From: Morganella morganii_D
GTDB lineage: Bacteria; Pseudomonadota; Gammaproteobacteria; Enterobacterales; Enterobacteriaceae
Direction of reading: 5' to 3'
Assembly: GCA_044772875.1 (NCBI GenBank)
Contig: CP173058.1
Coordinates: 1,364,001-1,428,000, forward strand
Length of the DNA stretch: 64,000 bases
This document shows positions 8,079 to 16,693 of this stretch, one piece after another. How positions within the stretch are numbered: position 1 is the first letter of the stretch; each line of letters opens with the position of its first letter. Both the position numbers and the translations under genes were made by a program. The notes beneath the pieces are model-generated. The model saw only the letters and a list, made by a program, of their open reading frames with translations, was not told the DNA's origin and made no database searches.

Positions 8079-8708
8079 TCACAATATTATCAATTTTCCA
8101 CTGTCCGTTTTGCCGGAGCCATTTTCCATTCTCCCCGACAACGCCAGATGCTGTAACAGCATAATCGTTTTGCCGTCAATAATTTCACCGCACTTGATTG
8201 CTGCAAGAGCTTGCGGGAACGGCATTTCCAGTACTTCCGCATCTTCGCCCTCTTCCGGCAGGCCACCGCCGGCTGTCTGCCGGTTATTGTCTTCGTATTC
8301 GGCAATAAAAAAGTAGAGCTTTTCGGTAACTGAGCCGGGGCTCATAAAGGCTTCAAAGACCTTTTCAACATCAGTGATACGAAAACCGGTCTCTTCCTCT
8401 GCTTCCGCTTTGATGCGGGAGACCGGATCCTGCTCTTCCAGCAGACCGGCGGCCGCTTCAATCAGAAAACCGTCATGGCCGTTGACATACACCGGCAGGC
8501 GGAACTGACGGATCAGAATGACACTGTTTTTCTGACGGTTATACAGCAGAATCACAGCGCCGTTGCCGCGATCATAGACTTCCCGTTCCAGACGCTGACG
8601 GGTGCCGTCGCGGCGCAGATAATCAACAACATATTTTTTGAGGATATACCAGTTATCGGAAAGTGTGATGGTATCAATAATACGGACTGTGTCCTGTTCG
8701 GAAGTCAT
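8079..8708 (-). CDS. nudK: GDP-mannose pyrophosphatase NudK (Nudix hydrolase)
   Basis: The 209-residue protein matches E. coli NudK (191). It has EVYDRGNGAVILLYN, VILIRQFRLP and the Nudix box AGLLEEQDPVSRIKAEAEEETGF, with the EAEEETG core that binds Mg. Downstream are FEAFMSPGSVTEKLYFFIAEY and GGGLPEEGEDAEVLEMPF, both NudK hallmarks. The enzyme hydrolyses GDP-mannose to mannose 1-phosphate and GMP in the cytosol. The C-terminus is about 15 residues longer than in E. coli (RMENGSGKTDSGKLIIL). It is a single gene between unrelated neighbours. Confidence 0.92.
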   Translation of the reverse strand: MTSEQDTVRIIDTITLSDNWYILKKYVVDYLRRDGTRQRLEREVYDRGNGAVILLYNRQKNSVILIRQFRLPVYVNGHDGFLIEAAAGLLEEQDPVSRIKAEAEEETGFRITDVEKVFEAFMSPGSVTEKLYFFIAEYEDNNRQTAGGGLPEEGEDAEVLEMPFPQALAAIKCGEIIDGKTIMLLQHLALSGRMENGSGKTDSGKLIIL

Positions 8709-8818
8709 AGTTCACCGGATGTCAGCAAAATTGCGGATTTGCAAAACACTTTAATCACTTTATCCGTACCCGGCAATGGCAAAACAAGCAGCATTATTTG
8801 CAGGCATAATAGTGCTGA

Positions 8819-8998
8819 CGATATAATCTCCCGCAAATTAATGAATTAATTATCACCACATGGGATTACCGCCGCCGGATCCCGAAAGAAAAAGTCCTGC
8901 CGATGGCGGAATTTTTACAGCGTACCGCCGCACAAGCCTATGACCGGGGCGGCCATGACGCAGCAATTTATGCCGGTGATATCCCTGCTCTGTCCTGA
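8819..8998 (+). pseudogene. 3' remnant of an unidentified gene
   Basis: A frame of about 59 codons with no start codon ends in TGA at 8996-8998. It encodes INELIITTWDYRRR, then KVLPMAEFLQRTAAQAYDRGG. The base use of the last 45 codons looks coding (YRRRIPKEK, AAQAYDRGGHDAAIYAGD). It has no ribosome binding site and its end overlaps the 3' end of the convergent LysR gene. I read it as the tail of a gene whose 5' part was lost. The family is not recognised, and a chance frame cannot be excluded. Confidence 0.35.
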
Positions 8999-9957
8999 TG
9001 CATCCAGTTGTCCCACGGCGGATTGAGCGGCAGCTTATCCGCCAGAAAATCAATAAAGGTACGGATTTTAGGGGCATGCGTATGTGCCGGACTGTAAAGC
9101 GCATAGAGCGCGAACGGCGTGGTTTTCGGATTATAATCCAGTAATACCGGCAGTAATTCGCCGTTACCAATATAATTTCCCAGCATATAGGTCGGCAGGC
9201 AGACAATCCCCTGATGGCAGCGTGCTGCTTCCAGTAACCCCAGGCTGCTGTTTACCTCAATCATATTGTTGATTGCCAGCGGATACGCTATGCCATCTTT
9301 ATCGTTCATCCGCCAGGTATCCGGAATATTAGGATTAATTAAACAACAGTGCCGGGCAATATCCGCCGGTGACTGCGGGATCCCGTTTTGTTCAAAATAA
9401 TGACGGCTACCGCAATAGATCCAATTTATATTACACAGTTTTCGTAATGCAAAATTTTCCGGCGGATGACTGGTAATACGCAATGCAATATCAAAGTCGG
9501 TTTCATTTAAATTAATTAATGCATCATTCAGGTCAACAGATAAGCTGACCTGCGGATTTATTTCCCGGTATTCGCTGTAAAGCCGCATTAAATGGCAGAC
9601 ACCAAACGCAATTGAACAGGTTATTTTTAGCTGGCCCTGTGCATGCTGGTAAAAACTCGCCGTATTCACTAATGAATCATCGAGGTCTGTCAGCAACTGT
9701 TGCGCTCTCTGCAATAAATAACGTCCGGCTTCTGTCAGGATAAAATTGCGGGTGGTTCGTTTCAGCAACACCACACCCAACTGCTCCTCCAGTTGTTGTA
9801 ATCCCCGGCTGACAGAGGACGGAGTTACATTGAGTTTTCGTGCCGCACTGCTGAAACTGTTGCACTCAACAATTTTGATAAACAGTTCCAGATGGCGAAA
9901 AATCGCGTAGCTGTCAATTTTTGCTTTAAACGCAAAAGTGTTTTTATTTATTAGCAT
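8968..9957 (-). CDS. LysR-family regulator divergent from a permease-lyase operon
   Basis: 329 residues. The winged helix-turn-helix covers about residues 20-80: FRHLELFIKIVECNSFSSAARKL, then TPSSVSRGLQQLEEQLGV and LLKRTTRNFILTEAG. A periplasmic-binding-like effector domain follows (QLKITCSIAFGVCHL, PQVSLSVDLNDALINL, FDIALRI). The 17-residue extension before the HTH is unusual, but no better start is seen. It is transcribed away from the HAAAP permease and MetC-like lyase, and LysR genes usually control their divergent neighbour, so that operon is the likely target. The shared 138-base region contains a repeated TATAACA 7 bases apart (9995-10015), a possible part of the binding site. Confidence 0.9.
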   Translation of the reverse strand: MLINKNTFAFKAKIDSYAIFRHLELFIKIVECNSFSSAARKLNVTPSSVSRGLQQLEEQLGVVLLKRTTRNFILTEAGRYLLQRAQQLLTDLDDSLVNTASFYQHAQGQLKITCSIAFGVCHLMRLYSEYREINPQVSLSVDLNDALINLNETDFDIALRITSHPPENFALRKLCNINWIYCGSRHYFEQNGIPQSPADIARHCCLINPNIPDTWRMNDKDGIAYPLAINNMIEVNSSLGLLEAARCHQGIVCLPTYMLGNYIGNGELLPVLLDYNPKTTPFALYALYSPAHTHAPKIRTFIDFLADKLPLNPPWDNWMHQDRAGISPA

Positions 9958-10095
9958 AATCCGTACCCTGTTCAGCCTGCGTGTTACACCTTACTATAAC
10001 AATGGTTTTATAACACTGTATCAATACAACATAAATATATTCACGTTGTTCCTGACTTTTTAAATAATTAAATCTATAACGTTGAGGAATTGACT

Positions 10096-11382
10096 ATGAA
10101 AGACTGCATTCAGACAGGTGCAAATGCAAATAGTGATTTGAAAAAGATACCCTTTACCAAATATGACGCCGGGTGGGTTGTATTATGTATCGGGATGGCA
10201 ATCGGTTCCGGGATTGTTTTTATGCCGGTTCAGATCGGTATTAAAGGAATTTGGGTATTTATTGCTGCCACATTATTGTCGTACCCTGCGATTTACTGGC
10301 TGCAAAATTTATATCTGCGGACATTATCAGAATCAGAAGAATGTGAAGATTATGCCAGCGTTATTACACAGTATCTGGGGAAAAACTGGGGTGTTGCCCT
10401 TGGTATTGCCTATTTCCTGATGCTGCTGCACGGCATGTTCTCCTATTCACTCGCGGTGACGTTTGACAGTGCCTCCTACATCAAAACATTCGGTTTAACG
10501 GAAGGATTGTTATCCGATTCAGTGTGGTACGGACTGATTATCCTGACTGTCCTGGTAGCGATAGCCGCTCAGGGGGAACGCCTGTTATTTAAGGTGTCCG
10601 GCCCGATGGTCATTGTGAAATTCGGGATTATCGTGTTACTCGGGATTGTTATGGTGCCTTACTGGAACTTTGCCAATATCAGCGCGTTCCCGGACTTCCT
10701 GCCGTTTCTGCGGGATGTGTTCCTGACACTGCCGTTCACCCTGTTTTCCATCCTGTTTGTGCAGATTTTAAGCCCGATGAACATTGCTTACCGCAGACTG
10801 GAAAAAGACAAGCGTGTCGCGACTTACCGCGCTGTGCGGGCAAACCGGGTGGCGTATATCATCCTGGCAGTAGCTGTTCTGTTCTTTGCGTTCTCGTTTA
10901 CTTTTTCGATCAGCCATGATCAGGCCGTCTCCGCGTTTGAGCAGAATATTTCGGCACTGGCGATTGCTGCCCAGGTTATTCCCGGTTCTGTTGTTAAAGT
11001 GATGACAGCAATGCTGAATATTTTCGCCATTCTGACCGCTTTCCTCGGCATTTATCTGGGCTTTCAGGAAGCGATTAAAGGTATCGTGGTGAATATTCTC
11101 ACCCGCTTTATGCCGCAGGAACGCATTAATCAGACTGTGCTGCATTACGGCGTGTGTATCGGGGTGATTCTGTCCCTGTGGTTCTGGGTCTCCACCCGCT
11201 TCTCAATTCTGTTCTTTATGCAGCTCGGCGGGCCGTTATTCGGTGTGGTTTCCTGCCTGATCCCATGCTATCTGGTTTACCGTGTGCCGGTATTACATAA
11301 ATTCAAAGGTGCAACAGTCTGGTTTATTATCTTCTTTGGCGTGCTGTTGTGTCTCTCTCCGTTCTTTAAGTTTTTCGAATAA
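10096..11382 (+). CDS. HAAAP-family amino acid permease (YhaO/SdaC-like)
   Basis: About 428 residues with eleven hydrophobic segments. Family blocks are visible: DAGWVVLCIGMAIGSGIVFMP in helix 1, FSILFVQILSPMNIAYR in the middle and GIYLGFQEAIKGI toward the end. These proteins import serine, threonine, tryptophan, tyrosine or cysteine with protons. The closest recalled relative is E. coli YhaO (DlsT/CyuP), linked to serine and cysteine uptake. GAGGA 7 bases upstream favours the ATG at 10096 over an in-frame TTG at 10090. A MetC-like lyase starts 40 bases after the stop, so the pair probably imports and degrades a sulfur amino acid. Substrate is inferred. Confidence 0.88.
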   Translation: MKDCIQTGANANSDLKKIPFTKYDAGWVVLCIGMAIGSGIVFMPVQIGIKGIWVFIAATLLSYPAIYWLQNLYLRTLSESEECEDYASVITQYLGKNWGVALGIAYFLMLLHGMFSYSLAVTFDSASYIKTFGLTEGLLSDSVWYGLIILTVLVAIAAQGERLLFKVSGPMVIVKFGIIVLLGIVMVPYWNFANISAFPDFLPFLRDVFLTLPFTLFSILFVQILSPMNIAYRRLEKDKRVATYRAVRANRVAYIILAVAVLFFAFSFTFSISHDQAVSAFEQNISALAIAAQVIPGSVVKVMTAMLNIFAILTAFLGIYLGFQEAIKGIVVNILTRFMPQERINQTVLHYGVCIGVILSLWFWVSTRFSILFFMQLGGPLFGVVSCLIPCYLVYRVPVLHKFKGATVWFIIFFGVLLCLSPFFKFFE

Positions 11383-11422
11383 CGCCGTAAATGAATAACG
11401 ACGTATTACGCGTGAGGATGTT

Positions 11423-12598
11423 ATGACTAAAAAAACCGTTTCAGATTTTCATGTTGATACACAGATAACGCAGCTGGGACGTGACCCGGCGTTACAATCC
11501 GGTTTTGTTAATGCTCCGGTTTACCGGGGCTCTACCGTGGTTTTTCCGACCATGGATGCTCTGCTTAATAACCGGGCTGAATTTAACTACGGTACAGCCG
11601 GCACGCCGACCATCAAAAATCTCGAACAATCCTGGAGCGCTCTTGCGGGCGCCGAAGGAACAGTACTGTCGCCGTCCGGGCTGGGTGCCATTGTCCTGGC
11701 GTTGCTGACCACACTGAAAAGCGGCGAGAATCTGCTGATGCCGGACAGTGTCTACCGGCCGACCCGCAATTTTTGCCGCGGCCTGCTGGAAAAAATGGGG
11801 ATCACCATCACCTATTACGACCCGATGATCGGCAGTGATATTGAATCACTGATCAAAAGCAATACCAGTACGATTTTCCTGGAGTCTCCGGGGTCTCAGA
11901 GCTTTGAGGTTCAGGACGTTCCTGCCATCACCACAGTGGCGAAAAAATATAATATTGCGACGATTATTGACAATACTTGGGCAACACCGCTGTTTTTCCG
12001 GGCACATGATATGGGCTGTGATCTCTCCCTTGAAGCCGGAACCAAATATCTGGGCGGCCATTCTGACCTGCTGATGGGGATTGTCTCTGCTAACGCGGAA
12101 TGGTGGCCGAAACTGCGGGAAACCTATGATCTGATGGCGATGCTGCCGGGAGCAGAGGATTGTTTCCTGGCACTGCGCGGGCTGCGTACACTGTCAATCC
12201 GTCTGAAAGAAGCGCAGTCACGGGCACTGGATATCGCGCACTGGCTGAAAGCGAGGCCGGAGGTCATCCGTGTGCTGCACCCGGCCTTTGAGGATTGTCC
12301 GGGGCACGAAATCTGGAAACGCGATTTCACCGGCTCCTCCGGCCTGTTCTCTGTGGTGCTGGATCCGAAATATACACAGGATGATATCGGCAAACTGCTG
12401 GACGGTCTTTCCATCTTCGGTATGGGCTATTCCTGGGGCGGCTTTGAAAGTCTGATCACGCCGTTTGATTGTGCAGAATACCGTACCGTCACACAGTGGA
12501 ATCCGGGCGGGCGGACACTGCGTCTGCAAATCGGGCTGGAAGATGTTACTGATCTGAAGCGCGATCTGGCTGACGGATTTGCACGTATGGCACACTGA
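11423..12598 (+). CDS. MetC-like cystathionine/cysteine-S-conjugate beta-lyase (PLP)
   Basis: 391 residues of the Cys/Met-metabolism PLP family (fold type I). The pyridoxal lysine lies in LEAGTKYLGGHSD. FNYGTAGTPT, IFLESPGSQSFEVQDVPAI, DNTWATPL, KRDFTGSSGLFSVVL, YSWGGFESL and LRLQIGLEDV parallel E. coli MetC point for point. MetC-type enzymes cleave C-S bonds of cystathionine and other cysteine conjugates to pyruvate, ammonia and a thiol. Because it is co-transcribed with a permease under a LysR gene, I think it is catabolic rather than the biosynthetic MetC, which should be elsewhere in the genome. A cysteine desulfhydrase or thiol-conjugate lyase is possible. Confidence 0.88.
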   Translation: MTKKTVSDFHVDTQITQLGRDPALQSGFVNAPVYRGSTVVFPTMDALLNNRAEFNYGTAGTPTIKNLEQSWSALAGAEGTVLSPSGLGAIVLALLTTLKSGENLLMPDSVYRPTRNFCRGLLEKMGITITYYDPMIGSDIESLIKSNTSTIFLESPGSQSFEVQDVPAITTVAKKYNIATIIDNTWATPLFFRAHDMGCDLSLEAGTKYLGGHSDLLMGIVSANAEWWPKLRETYDLMAMLPGAEDCFLALRGLRTLSIRLKEAQSRALDIAHWLKARPEVIRVLHPAFEDCPGHEIWKRDFTGSSGLFSVVLDPKYTQDDIGKLLDGLSIFGMGYSWGGFESLITPFDCAEYRTVTQWNPGGRTLRLQIGLEDVTDLKRDLADGFARMAH

Positions 12599-12606
12599 TA
12601 TTCCGG

Positions 12607-12632
12607 AAAACCTGCATTTTGCAGGTTTTTTT
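12607..12632 (+). terminator. Intrinsic terminator after the MetC-like gene
   Basis: Perfect stem AAAACCTGCA / TGCAGGTTTT with a 3-base loop, followed by TTT. Confidence 0.88.
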
Positions 12633-12650
12633 CTGACCGGAATCCGGACA

Positions 12651-12675
12651 AAAAAATGCCGCACAGAATGCGGCA
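12651..12675 (-). terminator. Terminator-like hairpin downstream of the PAP2 gene
   Basis: Stem TGCCGCA / TGCGGCA with a 5-base loop (12657-12675). On the minus strand it is followed by a run of T (AAAAAA on plus at 12651-12656). It closes the convergent PAP2 transcript. Confidence 0.75.
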
Positions 12676-12717
12676 ATAAGTCATGAGGGTATTTATAATT
12701 GTTCGTTAATCAACAAA

Positions 12718-13308
12718 TTATATTAATACTACATAACATTGATAAGACAGCCAGCCGAGTACAGCACCTGCCGGTAAATCAATGACATAATGCTGTTTGG
12801 TGAACATGCAGGATAACGCGATTAACAGCGGGAACATGAATACCCATGGTCCGAGTGTGGCATACGCCAGCAGCGCGGTTAATGTGGCAACAGAGACGTG
12901 CATGCTCGGGAAGCAGTTGGATGTATCGTCAAATTTCTGCACAAACAACAGAAATTTTTCAGAGGCTTTTTTCCCTGTATTCATTTCACGCCAGTGCGGC
13001 GGCGTGGCAACCGGATATACCACAAAGAAAAACATCTGCATCAGTAACAAAATAACATAGCTGAATACGATAATGATAAACTGACGTGAATCCTGAATGA
13101 TCCAGTTCAGATAGAGAATCGCCGGATAGTAAAGAAAGCTGTATATCCAGGACCACCAGGGCCAGAAAGGAATTTTTTCATCCAGTGCAGAGTTAAACGT
13201 TTTAACCGGCCTGACCATATGACGCTGCGTAAAGAAATAAAACTGATAAACACCTACGATAATAATACCACTAAGCACCAGGTGAATAACCCTGTCGATA
13301 AACATCAT
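12718..13308 (-). CDS. PAP2-superfamily membrane phosphatase
   Basis: 196 residues with about six membrane helices. The phosphatase motifs are SNCFPSMHVS (motif 2, catalytic His in PSMH) and CMFTKQHYVIDLPAG (motif 3, HxxxD). The arginine-containing motif 1 (KxxxxxxRP) is not obvious; YPVATPPHWREM stands in its place, as in the Aur1/inositolphosphoryl-transferase-like branch. It probably acts on a lipid phosphate at the periplasmic face of the inner membrane; which lipid is unknown. AAGGA lies about 9 bases before the ATG at 13308. It is a single gene unrelated to pgpB elsewhere in the window. Confidence 0.85.
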   Translation of the reverse strand: MMFIDRVIHLVLSGIIIVGVYQFYFFTQRHMVRPVKTFNSALDEKIPFWPWWSWIYSFLYYPAILYLNWIIQDSRQFIIIVFSYVILLLMQMFFFVVYPVATPPHWREMNTGKKASEKFLLFVQKFDDTSNCFPSMHVSVATLTALLAYATLGPWVFMFPLLIALSCMFTKQHYVIDLPAGAVLGWLSYQCYVVLI

Positions 13309-13837
13309 CTGAAAATTTCCTTTTAAAAAAAATCTATTAAACTGTTTTTCTGATTTTCAGCACACCGTGTTTTAGCATACCGATGCACGAAATACTATCA
13401 TGTTATTTTATGCTGAAATACAAAAACATAGTAATATCAATAAATTACAATGATTTATAACAATAAGGAAAATTCTTAATTTTTCAGAAAAATAGTGTCA
13501 CGATATTGATTTACCGGATATTATTTTATGAATTCTTCATATTCCGGTTTAATTTATCCGGCAGAGTTATTTTAAAAGCGTAAAATCAACAGGTGAACAT
13601 TTATAATACTCTCATTCCGCTGCGGGCAGTGATACCGGATGACTTCTGTCAGCCACAGAGCAGATCGTGACCGGCGTTCAGCCGTTTGTTACAAAGCAAC
13701 AATTCCCGCAGGGAAAAACCGCTGTAATCATCGTAATAATGTTACTCATACATCTGATAAAAATGCGTCTGTCACCGACAGATAAGCAGCAATAAACTGA
13801 TTTTCCCTTATCTGTTATTATCTGCCGGAGAAACATT
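13309..13837. other. AT-rich gene-free interval upstream of the Cry-like gene
   Basis: 529 bases, strongly AT-rich in the left two thirds. No start-to-stop frame with a ribosome binding site was found. It should contain promoters of both divergent neighbours. The AT bias beside a toxin gene fits an H-NS-silenced acquired segment, but no specific site can be named. Confidence 0.4.
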
Positions 13838-15055
13838 ATGACTCAGACTTCTGCCCTTCACCTTGCCGCAGAAAGCACCCAGCCACAGTTACATATGCTG
13901 ACGTTACAGGCACTGAATATGATTCCGCCTGCATCTTTTGCTGTTCCTGCCACCTCGCCGCAGGGAATTGCCACCACCATTCTCAGCATGGTGCTGAAAC
14001 TGGTTTATAAAAAAATGACTGAGCCAAAAGAAGTAGATGTCATCGGTATTATTCAGGAAACACTGATGAAAAATACCGCTGAATGGCTGGAATCGGAATA
14101 TCAGGCCGTCCGCAAAGATGCTGAAAGTTTGCAGGATGCCATTAGTTCCTGGCAGAATTCACCGACAGAAGAAGCGCGGCAGCTGATTGTGGTACGCAAT
14201 GAGATTGCAGTCGCGGATATGCGCCGTCTGTGTATTCTCAGTATCAATACTGCGAAAAGCAGAGGAATTGTCCGGTTGTGCGGGGTGTGCGCCCTGTCCT
14301 GCCTGCTCTATTTCTTCACATTGCGCGATACCCTGGTATTCGGCAAGAGTTGGGGATATGCCTCTGATGTGCTGGAAAAGTACAGCAAAGCCCTGACAGA
14401 ACAGGCAGATATTATGTTTAAAGACGTGCTGACCGCAGAGATCAACAATTATACCGAAAATGATGATTTTTATGACCCGGAAAGTCAGGCCAAACGCTCT
14501 GTGATTTACTGGACATCCGGCTATACCAATATTCAGGATCACCTGACTTACGGCGCACAGCAGAAACCCACCCGTGTCTGTCCTGAGCGCAGGGATATTG
14601 CAGCCAATCCGGTTAATGCTGAAAACCATACTGTTTATCTCGGTAATCTGTTTCTGACTGACGCTAATTCTTCCGCTAACGGCGGCTATAACTATTTATC
14701 CGCCACCGAACCCCGCTGTTATGACAGAGGCGGTGACCCGGTCACACTGCCGGTCAGAAGCGCCGGTCAGTATCATCTCCGGCTGTATTATGCTTATATG
14801 GCTGACTCCCTCAGCTTTGATTATGAAACACAATTACGGATTGAACAGGCCGGAAAAATTATCATTGATGCCCATCTGACGGATTTAACCAAAACGGTGC
14901 TGACACCGTATAAATCCGGCTCAAATTACGGTCCGGTGATTTACCGTGAAACACAGCTGAACCTGAAAGAAGGTGATATTGTGCTTACATTCCATGAGGA
15001 TCGTTCACTATCCGGCGGCGGGCTGTTACAGCATATTGAATTTGTGAAAGTATAA
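13838..15055 (+). CDS. Reduced Cry-type (delta-endotoxin-like) pore-forming toxin candidate
   Basis: 405 residues, no signal peptide. Residues 45-205 look like domain I of insecticidal Cry toxins. Helices with acidic/amide periodicity lead to CALSCLLYFFTLRDTLVFGK and SWGYASDVLEKYSKALTEQ, matching the Cry helix 5-6 pattern LRDxxVFGxxWG (here 162-173), followed by a spaced Y and K/L-T. Residues 305-405 resemble domain III: SAGQYHLRLYYAYMADSL parallels RYRVRIRYAS, and the terminal QHIEFVKV parallels the IEFVP block. The beta-prism domain II is missing; only about 60-100 residues separate the two parts. GGAG lies 8 bases before the ATG. It stands alone, flanked by AT-rich DNA and gene remnants. 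The toxin role is an inference from motif similarity. Confidence 0.72.
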   Translation: MTQTSALHLAAESTQPQLHMLTLQALNMIPPASFAVPATSPQGIATTILSMVLKLVYKKMTEPKEVDVIGIIQETLMKNTAEWLESEYQAVRKDAESLQDAISSWQNSPTEEARQLIVVRNEIAVADMRRLCILSINTAKSRGIVRLCGVCALSCLLYFFTLRDTLVFGKSWGYASDVLEKYSKALTEQADIMFKDVLTAEINNYTENDDFYDPESQAKRSVIYWTSGYTNIQDHLTYGAQQKPTRVCPERRDIAANPVNAENHTVYLGNLFLTDANSSANGGYNYLSATEPRCYDRGGDPVTLPVRSAGQYHLRLYYAYMADSLSFDYETQLRIEQAGKIIIDAHLTDLTKTVLTPYKSGSNYGPVIYRETQLNLKEGDIVLTFHEDRSLSGGGLLQHIEFVKV

Positions 15056-15066
15056 AGAGATACAGT

Positions 15067-15092
15067 GCCGTCACCGGAAAGCCGGTGACGGC
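15067..15092. other. Strong hairpin between the Cry-like gene and a gene remnant
   Basis: Perfect 11-base stem GCCGTCACCGG / CCGGTGACGGC with a 4-base loop, 11 bases after the toxin stop codon. No T-run follows on either strand, so it may stabilise the mRNA 3' end or act as a weak terminator. Confidence 0.55.
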
Positions 15093-15101
15093 ATGTCCGG
15101 A

Positions 15102-15470
15102 TCACTCCGGTTGCAGAATTTCCGTGATTTGCTGCGGGGTCAGCGTAATGCCGTAAAACGTCTGATAAAACGCCGCCGTTTCATTTCTCATATCAATATC
15201 CGCAAATACGTCCGGGTACAGCACAGTGGCCAGCCAGAGAAACTGCAATGCCTGTTCTGATGTTTCACGGCACCACCAGAACATACCGCGCGGATTAGTG
15301 TATACCCGGCCGTTGCGTACTGCATCAATTGACTGCCACATTAACCGCGCCGGGCAGAATCCGGGACTTTTTCCAGCCGCTCCCTCACCCGGCGGATATT
15401 TGATCCGGCTCTGGCTGATATACACCATGGCAGACCATTGCGGATTAAACGTGACAGTGTCACCAATGAA
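15102..15470 (-). pseudogene. C-terminal remnant of an iron-siderophore/cobalamin binding protein (FecB/BtuF fold)
   Basis: About 120 codons encode only the end of a periplasmic type III binding protein: DTVTFNPQWSAMVY, then LMWQSIDAVRNGRVYTNPRG, FWWCRETSEQALQFLWLATV and LYPDVFADIDMRNETAAFYQ. The pattern W-x-x-I-A-V-x-x-x-x-V-Y, S-E-x-A-L-Q, then D-I-D-M and F-Y is typical of iron-complex ABC binding proteins. Some 220-250 N-terminal residues, including any signal peptide, are gone; an in-frame stop lies at 15471-15473. An internal ATG at 15428 could give a 108-residue peptide, but it would not be functional. No permease or ATPase gene remains nearby. Confidence 0.8.
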
Positions 15471-15716
15471 TCACCGACGCAACAGCCGGCAGCGACTGGC
15501 CGGTTTTGTCAGCCCTGAACCATCTGCTGATAACAGGCATATCCCCGTTTCGCTGCCTCGTGATATTGCCGGTTCAGCGGTGCGGTCATGCTTTGTGAAA
15601 TGGCCGTCATTTCCGGCCCCGCAGTGCTTTCAGCACCAGCAATCCCCCAGAGTATATTCTGAAAAATAATCCACAAATATCCATATTTAATGATCTGTAT
15701 CTGATTAGCACAGAAT
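15471..15716 (-). other. Decayed coding sequence upstream of the binding-protein remnant
   Basis: One minus-strand frame (about 15655 down to 15509) encodes SMTAPLNRQYHEAAKRGYAC and ends in a stop. It has coding-like composition but no start codon or family I know. It may be a second fragment of the same lost locus. The rest of 15471-15985 has no gene. Confidence 0.3.
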
Positions 15717-15750
15717 AAAACGCCGGAATGTTCTCCGGTGTTTTATTTAT
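15717..15750 (+). terminator. Terminator-like hairpin
   Basis: Stem AAAACGCCGGA / TCCGGTGTTTT (one G-T wobble) with a 6-base loop and T-rich continuation. It probably served a lost neighbour in either direction. Confidence 0.6.
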
Positions 15751-15985
15751 CTGAAGAACACTATTTTACCTCACCAAAATTATTCTGCCGGATAATATCA
15801 ATATTATCGTGAATCTGATGGCGTAAGATCAACCGGGGTGATCGGGCATCACAAACAGTGTTTTTTCCATCATGCCCTCCGCCGTGGCTGAAGTGGTTCT
15901 CTTAAATTTAAAAAAACCGGTTCTTTTCTCATCCTGTTCGGCATATTACAGTACAGGAAAGCAAAACAGCGCGGAGGAACAATAA

Positions 15986-16693
15986 ATGAGTCAGATAAAT
16001 GCTTTCGGACAAATTGTCGGTGATATCGTTCCGGAGTGGAGCAGCCGTCCTTACCCTGCCCGTATCAGTGCGGAAGGCCGTTACTGCCGGATAGATCCTC
16101 TTATCCCGGCACATGCGGATGATCTGTACCGGGCATTTTCACTCGCGCCGGACGGGCGTTACTGGACCTGGCTGCCGGATGAACCGCCGTCAGATCTGAA
16201 TGAATACCGAACCCGCACCGAAAAGAATGCACAATCTGCGGATCCGTTGTTTTTCACCATCTCTGACAAACAAACCGGCAAGGCTGTTGGTCTGTTTTCC
16301 CTGATGCGGACAGATGCGGAAAACGGTGTCACTGAAGTTGGTCACGTGCATTTTTCCCCGCTGCTCAGCGGCACTGTGATGTCAACGGAAGCCCACTGGC
16401 TGCTGATGAAATATGTATTTGATACCCTCGGTTACCGCCGCTATGAATGGAAATGTGACAGCCTCAACGCACCTTCCCGCAACGCAGCATTGCGTCTGGG
16501 TTTTCAGTATGAAGGCTGTTTCCGTCAGGCCAGAGTCGTCAAAGGCCGCACCCGTGATACCGAATGGTTCTCCATTGTTGACGGCGAATGGCCGGTTGTT
16601 AACCGCGCTCTGGAACAGTGGCTGTCAGAGGATAATTTCACGCCGGGAGGTAAACAGGTCTGTTCCCTGGCGTCATTGCGTAATGCATCATGA
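15986..16693 (+). CDS. GNAT-family N-acetyltransferase (RimJ/RimL-like, Acetyltransf_3)
   Basis: 235 residues. The GNAT core runs from about 40 to 200: RIDPLIPAHADDLYRAFS, FTISDKQTGKAVGLFSLM, EVGHVHFSPLLSGTVMSTEA (acetyl-CoA loop region), YRRYEWKCDSLNAPSRNAAL and LGFQYEGCFRQARVVKGRTR. The C-D-x-x-N-x-x-S-x-x-A-A-x-x-L-G-F block is characteristic of the RimJ/RimL branch that acetylates protein N-termini, small amines or drugs. The true substrate is unknown. GGAGGA lies 8 bases before the ATG. The N-terminal 30 residues (FGQIVGDIVPEW) are typical of a plasmid/chromosome-borne clade of uncharacterised enzymes. Confidence 0.88.
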   Translation: MSQINAFGQIVGDIVPEWSSRPYPARISAEGRYCRIDPLIPAHADDLYRAFSLAPDGRYWTWLPDEPPSDLNEYRTRTEKNAQSADPLFFTISDKQTGKAVGLFSLMRTDAENGVTEVGHVHFSPLLSGTVMSTEAHWLLMKYVFDTLGYRRYEWKCDSLNAPSRNAALRLGFQYEGCFRQARVVKGRTRDTEWFSIVDGEWPVVNRALEQWLSEDNFTPGGKQVCSLASLRNAS

